This document shows positions 42,673 to 53,021 of a stretch of DNA of 64,000 nt, in pieces. The translations under genes and the position numbers were made by a program. The stretch's first letter is position 1, and every line of letters starts with the position of its first letter. The notes below the pieces were generated by a model, which ran no database searches, was not told the origin of the DNA, and saw only the letters and a program-made list of their open reading frames with translations. This stretch comes from Anaerolineae bacterium (GTDB lineage: Bacteria > Chloroflexota > Anaerolineae > Aggregatilineales > JAFGMM01): positions 294,113-358,112 of the forward strand of contig JAOSJO010000024.1 in NCBI GenBank assembly GCA_027494055.1. Reading direction: 5' to 3'.

Positions 42673-42846
42673 CGTTCCGGGAGTTGTTGCGTCGTTTGAG
42701 GATCATTACCCGGTTATAACCTTCCCGCTTATAAAATGCTCTATGATGGGGGTGTGGTGCTTCACCGGTTGGGCAGAAGCGATGATTTCCTTTTTGCCCA
42801 GGCCGACAGGCGGGCAGCCTTACCCAGAGAGGCGCGGAGGGCGGCA

Positions 42847-43914
<1,068 letters not shown>

Positions 43915-44158
43915 GCGCAACGCGCCGGCCTCGCTTCATACACCCCAGGCAGGCCACGGCCTGACCTGTCATTGCCCGGCACAGTGGCGTGCAACCGGGC
44001 GACGCCGTGGGCACGGTCCTTGCATCAGTCCCATGTCAGTGGAATGGCACAGCGCGATGAGCGGCGGCGGTTTTGCGGCACGTTTGGCCGGTTTGCGTTG
44101 GCTGCAAGTGCAACTATACTTTCTTCTTAAGAAAGGCGCGCAGTCGAGGAGGAATAAT
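43915..44158. other. Intergenic region between LysM genes
   Basis: 244 bases. It ends with a GAGGAGGAA ribosome site for the next gene. I see no terminator or strong promoter in it. Confidence 0.5.
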
Positions 44159-45649
44159 ATGCGTCGTGTGGTCGCAATCCTATTGATCGCAGCGATGCTG
44201 GGCGCGATGCTCCCTGCTGTGGTGAGCGCCCAGGAGACAACCTACCGCATCCAGTGGGGCGACACCCTGTACCGGATCGCGCGACGATTCGGCACGACCG
44301 TGGAGGCCCTCGCAACCTACAACAAGATTGTCAACCCGAACCTGATCTACGCGGGCACGATCCTCCGTATCCCGACGGGCACGCAACCCCCGCCCCCGCC
44401 GCCTCCACCTGGGGAGGTGCAGGAATACACCGTGGTGCGTGGCGATACGCTGCTGAACATCGCGCGGCGCTTCAATACAACCCTCGCTGCCATTCTTGCA
44501 ATCAACGTGATTCCGAACCCGAACCTGATCTATCCCGGTCAGAAGATCAAGATACCCGGCGGCGCGGTCGTGCCGACCGCGACTTCGATTCCGGGCGTAA
44601 CCCCGACCTCGATCCCGCCGGGGCCGCCGAGCGTCGGGTTCGCCTATGGCATCCAGGTACACCTGCCCGGCCAGGACAAGGGCGCGGTGGCGGCGCAGGT
44701 CAACGACCTGGGCATGAAATGGGTCAAGCAGCAGATCGAGTGGAAAGTGTACGAGTCTGCGGGCCGGGGCCAGATCGATTTCAGCGAGCTGGACGCGATG
44801 GTGGACGCGCTCAACGGCGCGGGGCTGAACATCCTCTTCAGCGTCGTGAAAGCGCCGGCGTGGGCGCGCAACACCACCGAGGAAGATGGCCCGCCGGCGG
44901 ACTTCCAGGACTACGCCAACTTCGTGAGCGCGCTCGCCAGCCGCTATAAGGGCAGGGTGCAGGCCTACGAAATCTGGAACGAGCAGAACCTGCGCCGCGA
45001 GTGGAATGGCCGCCCGCTGAGCGCCGCCAGTTACGTGCAGATGCTGGCGCTGGCCTACAACGCGATCAAGGCGGTGGACCCCAACGCAATCGTGGTCAGC
45101 GGCGCGCTGGCGCCCACAGGCTGGAACGACGGCGTCAACGCGATTGACGACCGGGTCTACTTCCAGCAGATGTACGCCGCCGGCATCGCCGCGTACTCAG
45201 ACGCGATTGGCGCGCATCCTAACGGGTGGGCCAACCCGCCGGCGAGCGTGTGCTGCAACAACACGGCGGGCGTACCCACGCACGACGACCACCGGAGCTT
45301 CTTCTTCCGCCACACGCTGGAAGACTACCATAACATCATGGTGCAGAACGGCGATACCGGCACCTTCATCTGGGCGACGGAATTCGGCTGGGGCACCAAC
45401 GCCGACATCGGCGGAAGCCCGGTCGCCGGCTTCGAGTTCGTGGCCTACACCGACCTGAACGAGCAGGCGACGTACATCGTCGATGGGTTCGCCTACGCCA
45501 GGGCGCTGAACTACGTCGGCCCGATGTTCCTGTGGAACCTGAACTTCTGCACCGTCGTGCCGGGCGGCGAACAGTGCTACTGGGGCCTGCTTGGGCCTGG
45601 TGGGACGCAGCGCCCGGCGTATGGGGCGGTCAAGGGCATCCCGAAGTAA
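44159..45649 (+). CDS. Secreted LysM-glycoside hydrolase (GH39/GH5-like)
   Basis: 496 residues. The signal peptide MRRVVAILLIAAMLGAML has cleavage near VVSAQ. LysM 1 (about 26-70) and LysM 2 (about 85-130) are separated by a polyproline linker. A Thr/Pro linker leads to a TIM-barrel hydrolase (about 160-495) with YEIWNEQNLRREW (acid/base Glu after Asn) and FIWATEFGWGTN (nucleophile Glu). WNE and TEFG at strands 4 and 7 place it in clan GH-A. The likely substrate is a wall or extracellular polysaccharide. GAGGAGGAA precedes the ATG by 6 bases. A terminator follows. Confidence 0.88.
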   Translation: MRRVVAILLIAAMLGAMLPAVVSAQETTYRIQWGDTLYRIARRFGTTVEALATYNKIVNPNLIYAGTILRIPTGTQPPPPPPPPGEVQEYTVVRGDTLLNIARRFNTTLAAILAINVIPNPNLIYPGQKIKIPGGAVVPTATSIPGVTPTSIPPGPPSVGFAYGIQVHLPGQDKGAVAAQVNDLGMKWVKQQIEWKVYESAGRGQIDFSELDAMVDALNGAGLNILFSVVKAPAWARNTTEEDGPPADFQDYANFVSALASRYKGRVQAYEIWNEQNLRREWNGRPLSAASYVQMLALAYNAIKAVDPNAIVVSGALAPTGWNDGVNAIDDRVYFQQMYAAGIAAYSDAIGAHPNGWANPPASVCCNNTAGVPTHDDHRSFFFRHTLEDYHNIMVQNGDTGTFIWATEFGWGTNADIGGSPVAGFEFVAYTDLNEQATYIVDGFAYARALNYVGPMFLWNLNFCTVVPGGEQCYWGLLGPGGTQRPAYGAVKGIPK

Positions 45650-45678
45650 GCACGCGGACGGTTGACGCGCTCCGTGCA

Positions 45679-45720
45679 GCGCCCTTACGATCCATGCGGG
45701 TCGTAAGGGCGCTTTGTTTG
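45679..45720 (+). terminator. Terminator after LysM-glycosidase gene
   Basis: Perfect 12-bp stem GCGCCCTTACGA / TCGTAAGGGCGC with a 10-base loop, followed by TTTGTTTG. Confidence 0.9.
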
Positions 45721-45993
45721 TTTCTCCCATGCTCATAACGATTCACAATGTGCTCTCGGTATCACATTACAAAGTGTGTTTTTCGTGATCCGACGACTGA
45801 AGTCGTCGACTAATCGCAGAAAATGGCGGGCAAGAACGCGAATTAGCCTGCGACTTCAGTCGCGGGAACCAATAAGTGAACAGATACCCGTGCATTACAT
45901 GTCACGCAGGTGGAAGCGAGAAGGTTGACCTGTGCGGGTATCACGTTACCATATAATGCCTGTCTACAAAGTCGGATTATCAAAGGAGTCTGA
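45721..45993. other. Intergenic region with inverted repeat
   Basis: About 270 bases, AT-richer than average. It contains the inverted-repeat element listed next. An AAAGGAG ribosome site precedes the DUF1697 start at 45994. Confidence 0.55.
45794..45862. repeat. MITE/REP-like inverted repeat
   Basis: Two 21-base arms, beginning CGACTGAAGTCG and ending CGACTTCAGTCG, match in 18 of 21 positions as inverted copies around a 27-base centre. Each arm is itself partly palindromic. This GACTGAAGTCGC type of element is seen dispersed in other genomes, often linked to REP-associated transposases. None is in this window. Confidence 0.65.
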
Positions 45994-46546
45994 ATGAATC
46001 AGTACGTTGCCTTGCTGCGCGGCATCAACGTTGGCGGCAAGAACATCATAAAAATGGCCGAACTACGGGCCTGTTTCGAAGCGTTGGGCTTTGCGAACGT
46101 GCGCACCTACATCCAGAGTGGCAATGTGCTGTTCTACGCAGACGGGTTGGACCGGGCCGCTCTTACAGGTCAGATCGAAGACGCCCTGTCCAAAACGTTT
46201 GACTACAGTTCGCGTGTGGTGGTCCGTTCGGAAGAGGAAATGAAGGCAACCGTCGCCCAGGCCCCACGGGGCTTTGGCAGCGATCCGGCCACCTACCGCT
46301 ACGACGTTCTCTTTCTGAAAGAACCGCTCACCGCTGCGGAGGCCATGGAGCGTGTCAGCGGCAAAGGAGGGCGTTGACCAGGCCTTTACCGGCGACGGCG
46401 CGCTCTACTTCACGCGGCTCATCAGCAGGGCATCACAGAGCCATCTGACCCGCATCATCAGCTTGCCGATCTACCAGAGCATCACCATCCGCAACTGGAA
46501 CACGACGACAAAGCTGCTGAACATGATGGACGCGGCCAGGGATTGA
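45994..46546 (+). CDS. DUF1697 family protein, frameshifted
   Basis: About 183 residues. MNQYVALLRGINVGGKN is the classic DUF1697 opening, with FANVRTYIQSGNVLF next. An extra G near 46365 moves the last 60 residues to the following frame, where SIxIRNWNTTTKLL completes the domain. Function is unknown, although the fold is ferredoxin-like. AAAGGAG lies upstream. The base composition is a little lower in GC than its neighbours. Confidence 0.85.
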
Positions 46547-46616
46547 CCAGAAGCCGTGAAAGGCAACACGCAAAACTGATTGACGCGCCTGAACGCAGGC
46601 CGCAAGGAGGACAACG

Positions 46617-47265
46617 ATGTCAGACGCTCTGCAACAAGGTTATCTGGCGCTTCCAGCCACTGAACAACCGTCTCCCCGCCGTGATGGTCATCCATGCCTG
46701 GTGGGGCCTGAACGCTTTCATCAAGCAGCTTTGTGATCGGCTGGCGCAGGCCGGGTTCGTCGCGTTCGCCCCCGATCTGTATGACGGCAAGGTGGCCGAG
46801 ACCATCGCGCAGGCGGAAGCCTACCGGGGTCAGATTGACTGGATGGAGCCAACCGCGCTACTCGCCAACACAGTCCCGGCGTTGCGCCGCCACCCGCGAA
46901 CGATCGATCAGCCGATTGGCGCGATCGGGTTTTCGATTGGCGCTTTCATCGCGCTCGCACTCCTTGAAGAGATGCCACAGGACGTGTGTGCGGCGGTAAT
47001 ATTCTATGGGACTCGTGAAAGCGGCTACCAGGGCTTGCAGGCTGCTGTCCAGTGCCATTTCGCTGAGGTCGACGAATATGAGGATCAAAGTGAATTGGAC
47101 AGCCTGGAAAAGTCTCTGAAGGCAGCCGGGGTCGATGCCACCTTCTACACCTATCCCGGCACTGGGCACTGGTTCTTCGAGTCCAACATGCCGGATGCGT
47201 ACAATGCCGAGGCAGCCCAGCTCGCCTGGGAGCGCACGATACGCTTCCTCAGAGAACGTCTGTAA
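46617..47265 (+). CDS. Dienelactone-hydrolase-like alpha/beta hydrolase, frameshifted
   Basis: About 216 residues. AAGGAGG lies 5 bases before ATG 46617. The first 17 codons (MSDALQQGYLALPATEQ) are in one frame; a break near 46668 leads to LPAVMVIHAWWGLN and the rest. The nucleophile elbow is GAIGFSIGAF, with Ser where dienelactone hydrolases have Cys. FYGTRESG, and TYPGTGHWFFE with the His, complete the fold. The substrate is unknown; it may be a general carboxylesterase. Confidence 0.8.
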
Positions 47266-47309
47266 ACTGGGGACGACCCATCGCAGGGGTGCGGCCCGCT
47301 GTCTCCATA

Positions 47310-47340
47310 GCGCCCAGGGAGCTTCAAGCTCCCTGGGCGC
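47310..47340. terminator. Palindromic hairpin between convergent genes
   Basis: Perfect 15-bp arms GCGCCCAGGGAGCTT / AAGCTCCCTGGGCGC around one base, located between the hydrolase gene and the convergent giant TPR gene. The T-tract is weak on both strands. Confidence 0.65.
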
Positions 47341-47371
47341 TTGCAGGTGCGGCCTATGGGGGGGCGCCGGT

Positions 47372-50300
47372 CTACGCCACCGGCGTGCTGGTGACGAAAC
47401 CCAGCGCGCTGACCGTGGCGAGTTGCCGGTTTGCCTCGGCGTTGTGCGGGTCCAGGCGCGCCGCGTGCCCGAACATCTTGATCGCGTTGCGGTAGTCCTT
47501 CACTTGCTTGAAGACCACGCCCGCGCGGAAGTAGCTGTCCGCCACGTCCGGCATGGCGCGGATGGCCTCCTGGTAGTGGTCAAGCGCGTGCGCATACTGG
47601 CCGATTGCCTCATGGACGAGGCCCATCTCGCGGTGTGTGGTCGCGTCCGTGCGGTCGAGCATCAGCGCCTGCTCCAGGCACTCCAGCGCCTGGTGGTTGC
47701 GGCCCAGGAGCCGGTACAGCCGCCCCAGGTCCCGCCAGTGCGCCGCCGCTTCGGGGGCGGCATCGGCGGCCTGGAGCGCGGCTTCGGCGGCGGCCTCCAA
47801 CTGGCCCAGGCGCTCGTAGGCGCGCGCCAGCGCCGTGAAGGTGGCCGCGGCGGGTTCGGTCTCGGCGCTGCGGCTGCAGCGCGTCGGCTGCTTTCGGCCA
47901 CTGCCGGGCGTCGAGATACAGGCGGCCCAGCTTCAGCAGGATCGGGGCCGGCTCCGCCGACAGCGTGGCGGCGCGCTCGTAGTGCCACGCGGCCTGTTCG
48001 GTGTCGCCGAGGGCGGCGGCGCAGTCGGCGAGGCTGGATTGGACCTCCGGGTTTTCCGGGTCCACTTCGGCGGCGCGCTGCACGTAGTCGCGCGCGTCGT
48101 TGATGTGGCCCGCCGCCTGCGACACGCGCGCCAGCCCCAGCAGCGTGGGCACGTGCGCCTCGTCGATCTTGAGCGCGCGCCTGTAGCACTGCATCGCCCG
48201 CCCGGCGATGTGCGCCTCGTCGTGCGTCTCGTACAGCCGGCCGAGTTCGGTCCACCAGTCGGCGCGGTCGGGGGCGAGGTGCAGCGCTTCCTCGAAGCGG
48301 GCGATGGCGCCGTCCAGGTCGCCGGCGGCGCGGAGCGCGCGGCCCAGGCTCACGCGGTAGGCGGCGTTTTCGTCCTCCAGGGCAGCCGCCTGCTCGAACT
48401 GCGCGACGGCTTCCCCGGTGTGGTCTATGGCCTGCAGCAGCTCGCCGAGCTGGTGGTGCCACGCGGCCACGCGCGAGATCAGCGCGATGGCCTGCGTCAG
48501 CGCCTTGACCGCCGCGCCGCGCCGTTCAAGCGCGACGGCGGCCTGGGCAAGCTGGTAGTGGGCGATGGGGTTGCCCGGCGCGAGGCGCGCCGCCTGCTTG
48601 AGCGCGTTGTAGGCGGCGCGCGCGTCGCCGCGCTCAAGATAGAGCTTCCCCAGCGCGACAAGCCGGTCGGGTTCGAGGTGCGGCTGGTCGCCGGCCGGCG
48701 CGAGGAAGCGCTCTGCGGCGTTGGCGCTTCCCGCGCGCAGGTGCGCCGCGCCCAGCGCCAGGCGCGTGACGCCGTTCGGCGCAGCGCGGTAGGTTTCCTC
48801 CAGCAGGGTGATTGCCTGTTCGTGGTCGCCGAGCAGGCTCAGGGCCTGCCCGCGCAGCGATGTGACCGTCGGCCCGGCTGCGCCGAGCGCAATCGCCTGC
48901 TCGACCACGCGCAGGGTGGCGCGCAGGTCGCGCTGCGGCAGTTGCTCGCTCGCCACGCCGGCCTCGGCCAGTTGCGTGGCGCGCTCGGCGAGGGCGACGC
49001 GCGACTGGCCGATCTCCAGCCACGCCGCCGGGTCGTTCCGCCGTTGCTCGACCGCCTTCATCAGCAGTGGCAGCGCGGCGGACCAGCGGTGCATCCGGTT
49101 GTAGAGCTTCCCCAGGGCGAGGAGGTCATCGGGCGCGTCCACGCCGAGCGCGAGCGCCTGTTCCGCCTCTTCGGCGGCCTCAGTGCTGCGGTTCTGGTCG
49201 TACAACACCTCGGCGATGCGCACGCGGTACGCCGGCTCGCGTGGGTTGAGTTCGACGGCGTAGCGCAGCGCCGCCAGCGCGCGCAGCGGCTCGCCCGAAG
49301 CGAGCGATACGTCGCCGGCCAGGGCGTGGAGCGCCGGGTCGGTCGCGTCGCACGAGAGCGCCAGCGCGACCAGATAGCCAGCCTGGTCAGGGTCGTTCGC
49401 ATCGAGCGCCCAGCGTGTCGCCCGCTGGAGCAGCGCTTTGTCCCTGCACTCATCCGCCAGCAGCGGGGCGGCGACGTCGAGCGCCGCGGTCGGCCGGTTC
49501 AGCGCCTCGCACAGCTCGACCAGCCGCCAGCGTATGCTCTCGTCTTCCGGGTTCAGCGACAGCGCGATGGCCCAGGCGTCGGCGGCGGCGGCCTCGTCGT
49601 GGCTCGCGAGCCACAACTCCCCCAGCGCCACGTGGTATGCCGCGCTCTCCGGCGCCAGCGAGACGGCGGCGCGGGCGGCTTCGAGCGCGCCGCCGATGTC
49701 GCCCAGCGCGCGGCGCGCCTGGCTCAACATGCTGCAGATCGCCGCCTCTTCGGGGGCGAGGGCGCGCGCGCGTTCCAGGATGGGGACCGCCTCGGCGTGC
49801 GCGCCGAGTTCCAGCAGGGCGGCGCTCACCGTGACGTGCAGGTCGGGTTCGTCTGGACAGCGCCCCAGCACCTCCTGGAACGCCTGTACCGCCTCGCCCA
49901 CCCTGCCGAGCGCGGTATAGGCCTCACCCAGCAGGCGATAGCTCTCCACGTCGTCGGGGTCGAGCGCCAGCGCGCGGTCAAGCGCGGTGATGGCGCCCTC
50001 CGGGTCTTTGATCTTCATGCACACCCGACCGAGCGCCTTGTGCGGCGCGGGCGCGTCTGGCAGGAGCGCCGTCGCCGAGGCAAGCGCGGCGTAGGCATCC
50101 TTCCAGCAGCGGAGCGCCTCCAGCGCGCGCCCCAGCGCGAACTGCGCGTCGGCGTGGTCGGGGCGTTCGGCGACGATCTCACGCAGCGCGACCGCTGCGG
50201 TTTCGTGCTAGCCGTCGTCGCGCGCCGCGCACGCGAAATCGTACTGGTAATCCAGGTTGTCCGGCTGCATCCGCAGCGCGAGCGCGTGCGCGTCCATCGC

Positions 50301-52574
50301 GCGCCGCGTGTCGCCCTGGGCGTGGTAGGCGCGCCCCAGGAGGTTGTAGAGCGCCGGGTCGGCTTCCGAGGCGGCGAGCGCGGTGGTCAGCGCTTCCACG
50401 GCGACATCGGGGGCGTCCGGCGGCCAGGGCAATGCGCCCCAGCGCGGTCTGGATCGCGACGTTTTCAGGGTCGCCATCTGCGGCGGCGCTGGCGGCATCG
50501 AGCGCCGCGCCCGCGTCGCCGGTCGCTTCGAAGGCAAGCGCCAACTCGTAAGCCGCCTCGACGCGGGCTGCGCCCTCGGCGGCGGCGCGCGCCGCCTGGA
50601 GCACGCCGAGCGCCTCCTGCGGTTGGTCCAGCGCCCGCAATACCGCGCCGTAGCGGATGAGGAGACCGGCTTCGCGCGGCGCGCGCTTCACCGCCCGCGC
50701 GAGCGCGTCGCGCGCGGGTTCAAACGCCTTCTGCGCAAGGTAAACGTCGGCCAAAGCGCCGCGAGGATATCCGCGTCATCCGGGACCGCCGCAGTGGCGG
50801 CCTCCAGCGTTGCGCGCGCCTGCGCGTGCTGGCGGTTGGCGCGCTGGTTGGCGGCCAGCCGCAGCCAGGGGCGCGGCAGCGAGGGCGCAAGGCGCGTCGC
50901 CTCGGCGTAGTGCGCGGCGGCGTCCTCCGGCATCGCCTGCGCCTCCAGCGCTGCGCCAAGCGCGTCGTGCAGCGCGCCGTTGCCGGGGTTGCGCTCCAGC
51001 GCCGCGCGCGCGATCTGCGCCGCCTGTTCCGGCGCGCCGCGTGCGAGCGCAAGCCGCGCCAGCCCCATCGCGATGCGCGCGTCCTCCGGCGCGAGCGCGG
51101 CTGCGGCGTGGAACTGGCGCTCCGCCTCGTCCAGCCGGCCGCACTCGACCAGCGCTTCGGCGAGCGCGGTGCGTATGCCCGGCGCGCCCGGCGTGAGCGT
51201 CGCGGCCTGGCCGTAGGCCACGCTCGCCGCCTCGAAGTCTCCCTCGGCGCGGCGCAGCTCGGCCCAGCTCGACCCACGCCGCCGGCTCCCAGGGCAGGAG
51301 CGCCGCGGCGCGTTCTGCGGCGGTCACGGCGTCGGGGAAGTCGCTGGTCATGGCGAGCACGCGATTCAGCCGCAGCGCCTGGTCCCCGTTGAGCGGCAGC
51401 GCCAGCGCGCGGCGGGCGTGTTCCGACGCGGCCTTCTCGCTGCCGCGCGCCAGATGGGCGCGGGCCGCCAGCAGGTGCGTTTCCGCGTCGCCGTCCCGGT
51501 CGGTCACCGGCGCGAGCGTGTTCAGGGCGGCGTCGGCGTTGCCGGCGGCGAGTTGGAGCGTCGCCAGCCGGGCGCGGTAGGCGGCGCTTTCGGGTGCTGC
51601 CTCGATGGCCTCCGAGGGCCGCCTCCGCCGCTGCCGTCTCGGCCTCCGCCGCGAGATCGGCGAGGGTTGCGGCGAGCGCGCCATCAAGCGCACGCGTGGC
51701 CCGCCGGGCGGCGCTCACGGCGCGGCGCGCTTCGGCGCGTTGCCCGCGCTGTGCGGTCAGCAGCGCAGCGGTGATCTGGTCCACCAGGGCGGCGGCAAGG
51801 CCGCCGGCGTGGTCGGTGTGCGGCTGCGGCGTCGCGACCGGCTCGGCATGGGCGACGGCGGCGGCGTGCTGCGCGAACCCCAGCGCGGCGAGCGCGCGGC
51901 TCAGCGAAAGCTGGTGTAGCGGCGCGAGGCGCAGCTCGTGCGCCCGCGCGGTGGTCTCCTCGGCGGAGCGATTGGCAGCCACGATGCGCGCCGCAAGGTC
52001 GGTGTGCCCGGCCTCCAGCAGCGCGGTGAGCAGGGGGGAGAGGCGGTCAGCCAGCCCGGCGAGGAAGATCGCCGCCTCCGGCTGCGCCCTGAAGGTCGGC
52101 CCGTAGCTAGCGACGACTTCAGCGCACGGCAGGTCGATCTGCCAGAGCGCATGGGCCAGCGCGAGCGGGCGCGCAAACGGCCAATGCCGCGTCAGGCTCG
52201 CGAGCGGGCGGGCAGCGCCTCGATGGGCAGCCCATCCAGCGCCCAGTCGAGTAGGCGTTCGCCGTCCCCGTTGAGCCAGCCGCCGGCCTCGCGCCCGACG
52301 ACGACCGACAGGCAGGCCAGCGCCCAGTCGGCCGGCCTGCCCTCGGCGAGGCGGGGGATGACGGCCTCCAGGCAGGGCCGGTAGTGCACCGCATCCCAGA
52401 GCGCGGCGCAGAGCCGGAGCCGTGCGCGCGCCTCCCGGCCGTCTGGGGCGCGGCCTCTGGCGCTTCCGCCTCCATTGCGTCCAGGAGGCGCAGCGCGAGC
52501 GTGAGGTCGTCCAGGCGCTCCGCTTCGTCAGGCGCGATGGCCTTCCAGTTGGGCGGTGTTTCGGCGGCGGTCAT
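47372..52574 (-). CDS. Giant TPR protein, multiply frameshifted, with one in-frame TAG
   Basis: The locus spans about 1,730 codons with 30 or more tetratricopeptide units, for example ALGRLYLDARQWPKAADAL and AHWRDLGRLYRLLGRNHQAL. The first 350 residues are less clearly repeat-like, though helical and Ala-rich. Frame breaks occur near 52420, 52195, 51590, 51265, 50755, 50420 and 47880. In addition TAG at 50208-50210 interrupts the same frame between AARDDG and HETAAVALREIV, inside a TPR; TGG would fit. The ATG overlaps the stop of the upstream two-TM gene (ATGA), so the pair is translationally coupled. It probably acts as a large scaffold at the membrane. The partner is unknown. Confidence 0.8.
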
Positions 52575-52906
52575 GGCGCGATACCGGCTAGCATCAGGAA
52601 CGCGACGACGCACAGCGCCACGCCGGTGAGGCAGAGAAACGCGCCCACGCCGACGGCGGTGCGGATCAGCCCGTTAATCGCCTCCACGAACTGCGACGCC
52701 GACTCCAGCGAGGGGGCCAGGTTCACGTCGATGAAGGCCTTCTGCGTGACCTCCGCGCTGCGCAGCGAGGTGCGCTGCACCGCGGTCTTCATATCGCGTG
52801 AGAGGATGTACCGCACCCCCACGACGGTCACGGCCCAGCCGAGCAAAAACAGGAAACACGCAATGGCAATTTGAAGAATCTGGTGGAGTGCGTAACCTTC
52901 CAGCAT
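52571..52906 (-). CDS. Small two-span membrane protein coupled to giant TPR gene
   Basis: 111 residues from ATG 52906 (MLEGYALHQILQIAIACFLF). It has two transmembrane helices (about 9-33 and 83-107). Between them is a polar region ending in APSLESASQFVEAINGLIRT. The longer start at 52930 is possible. The stop codon overlaps the TPR start by ATGA. This arrangement suggests a membrane anchor or partner for the TPR scaffold. No family is recognised. Confidence 0.75.
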   Translation of the reverse strand: MLEGYALHQILQIAIACFLFLLGWAVTVVGVRYILSRDMKTAVQRTSLRSAEVTQKAFIDVNLAPSLESASQFVEAINGLIRTAVGVGAFLCLTGVALCVVAFLMLAGIAP

Positions 52907-53021
52907 CTGACGCCTCCTTGCACCGGGCATGATTTTTCAAGGACGGATTCCAAGATGGTGTGGTGCAAGAGACGTGCCAGTGGGAGAAAAGTACTGAAAG
53001 CTTGTGAGAAAAGCGAAGGAT

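Noticed and set aside
47835..50660. A 941-codon open frame on the plus strand
   Set aside because: It mirrors the TPR gene on the minus strand. High GC leaves few stops; composition is unlike a real protein and no domain is seen.
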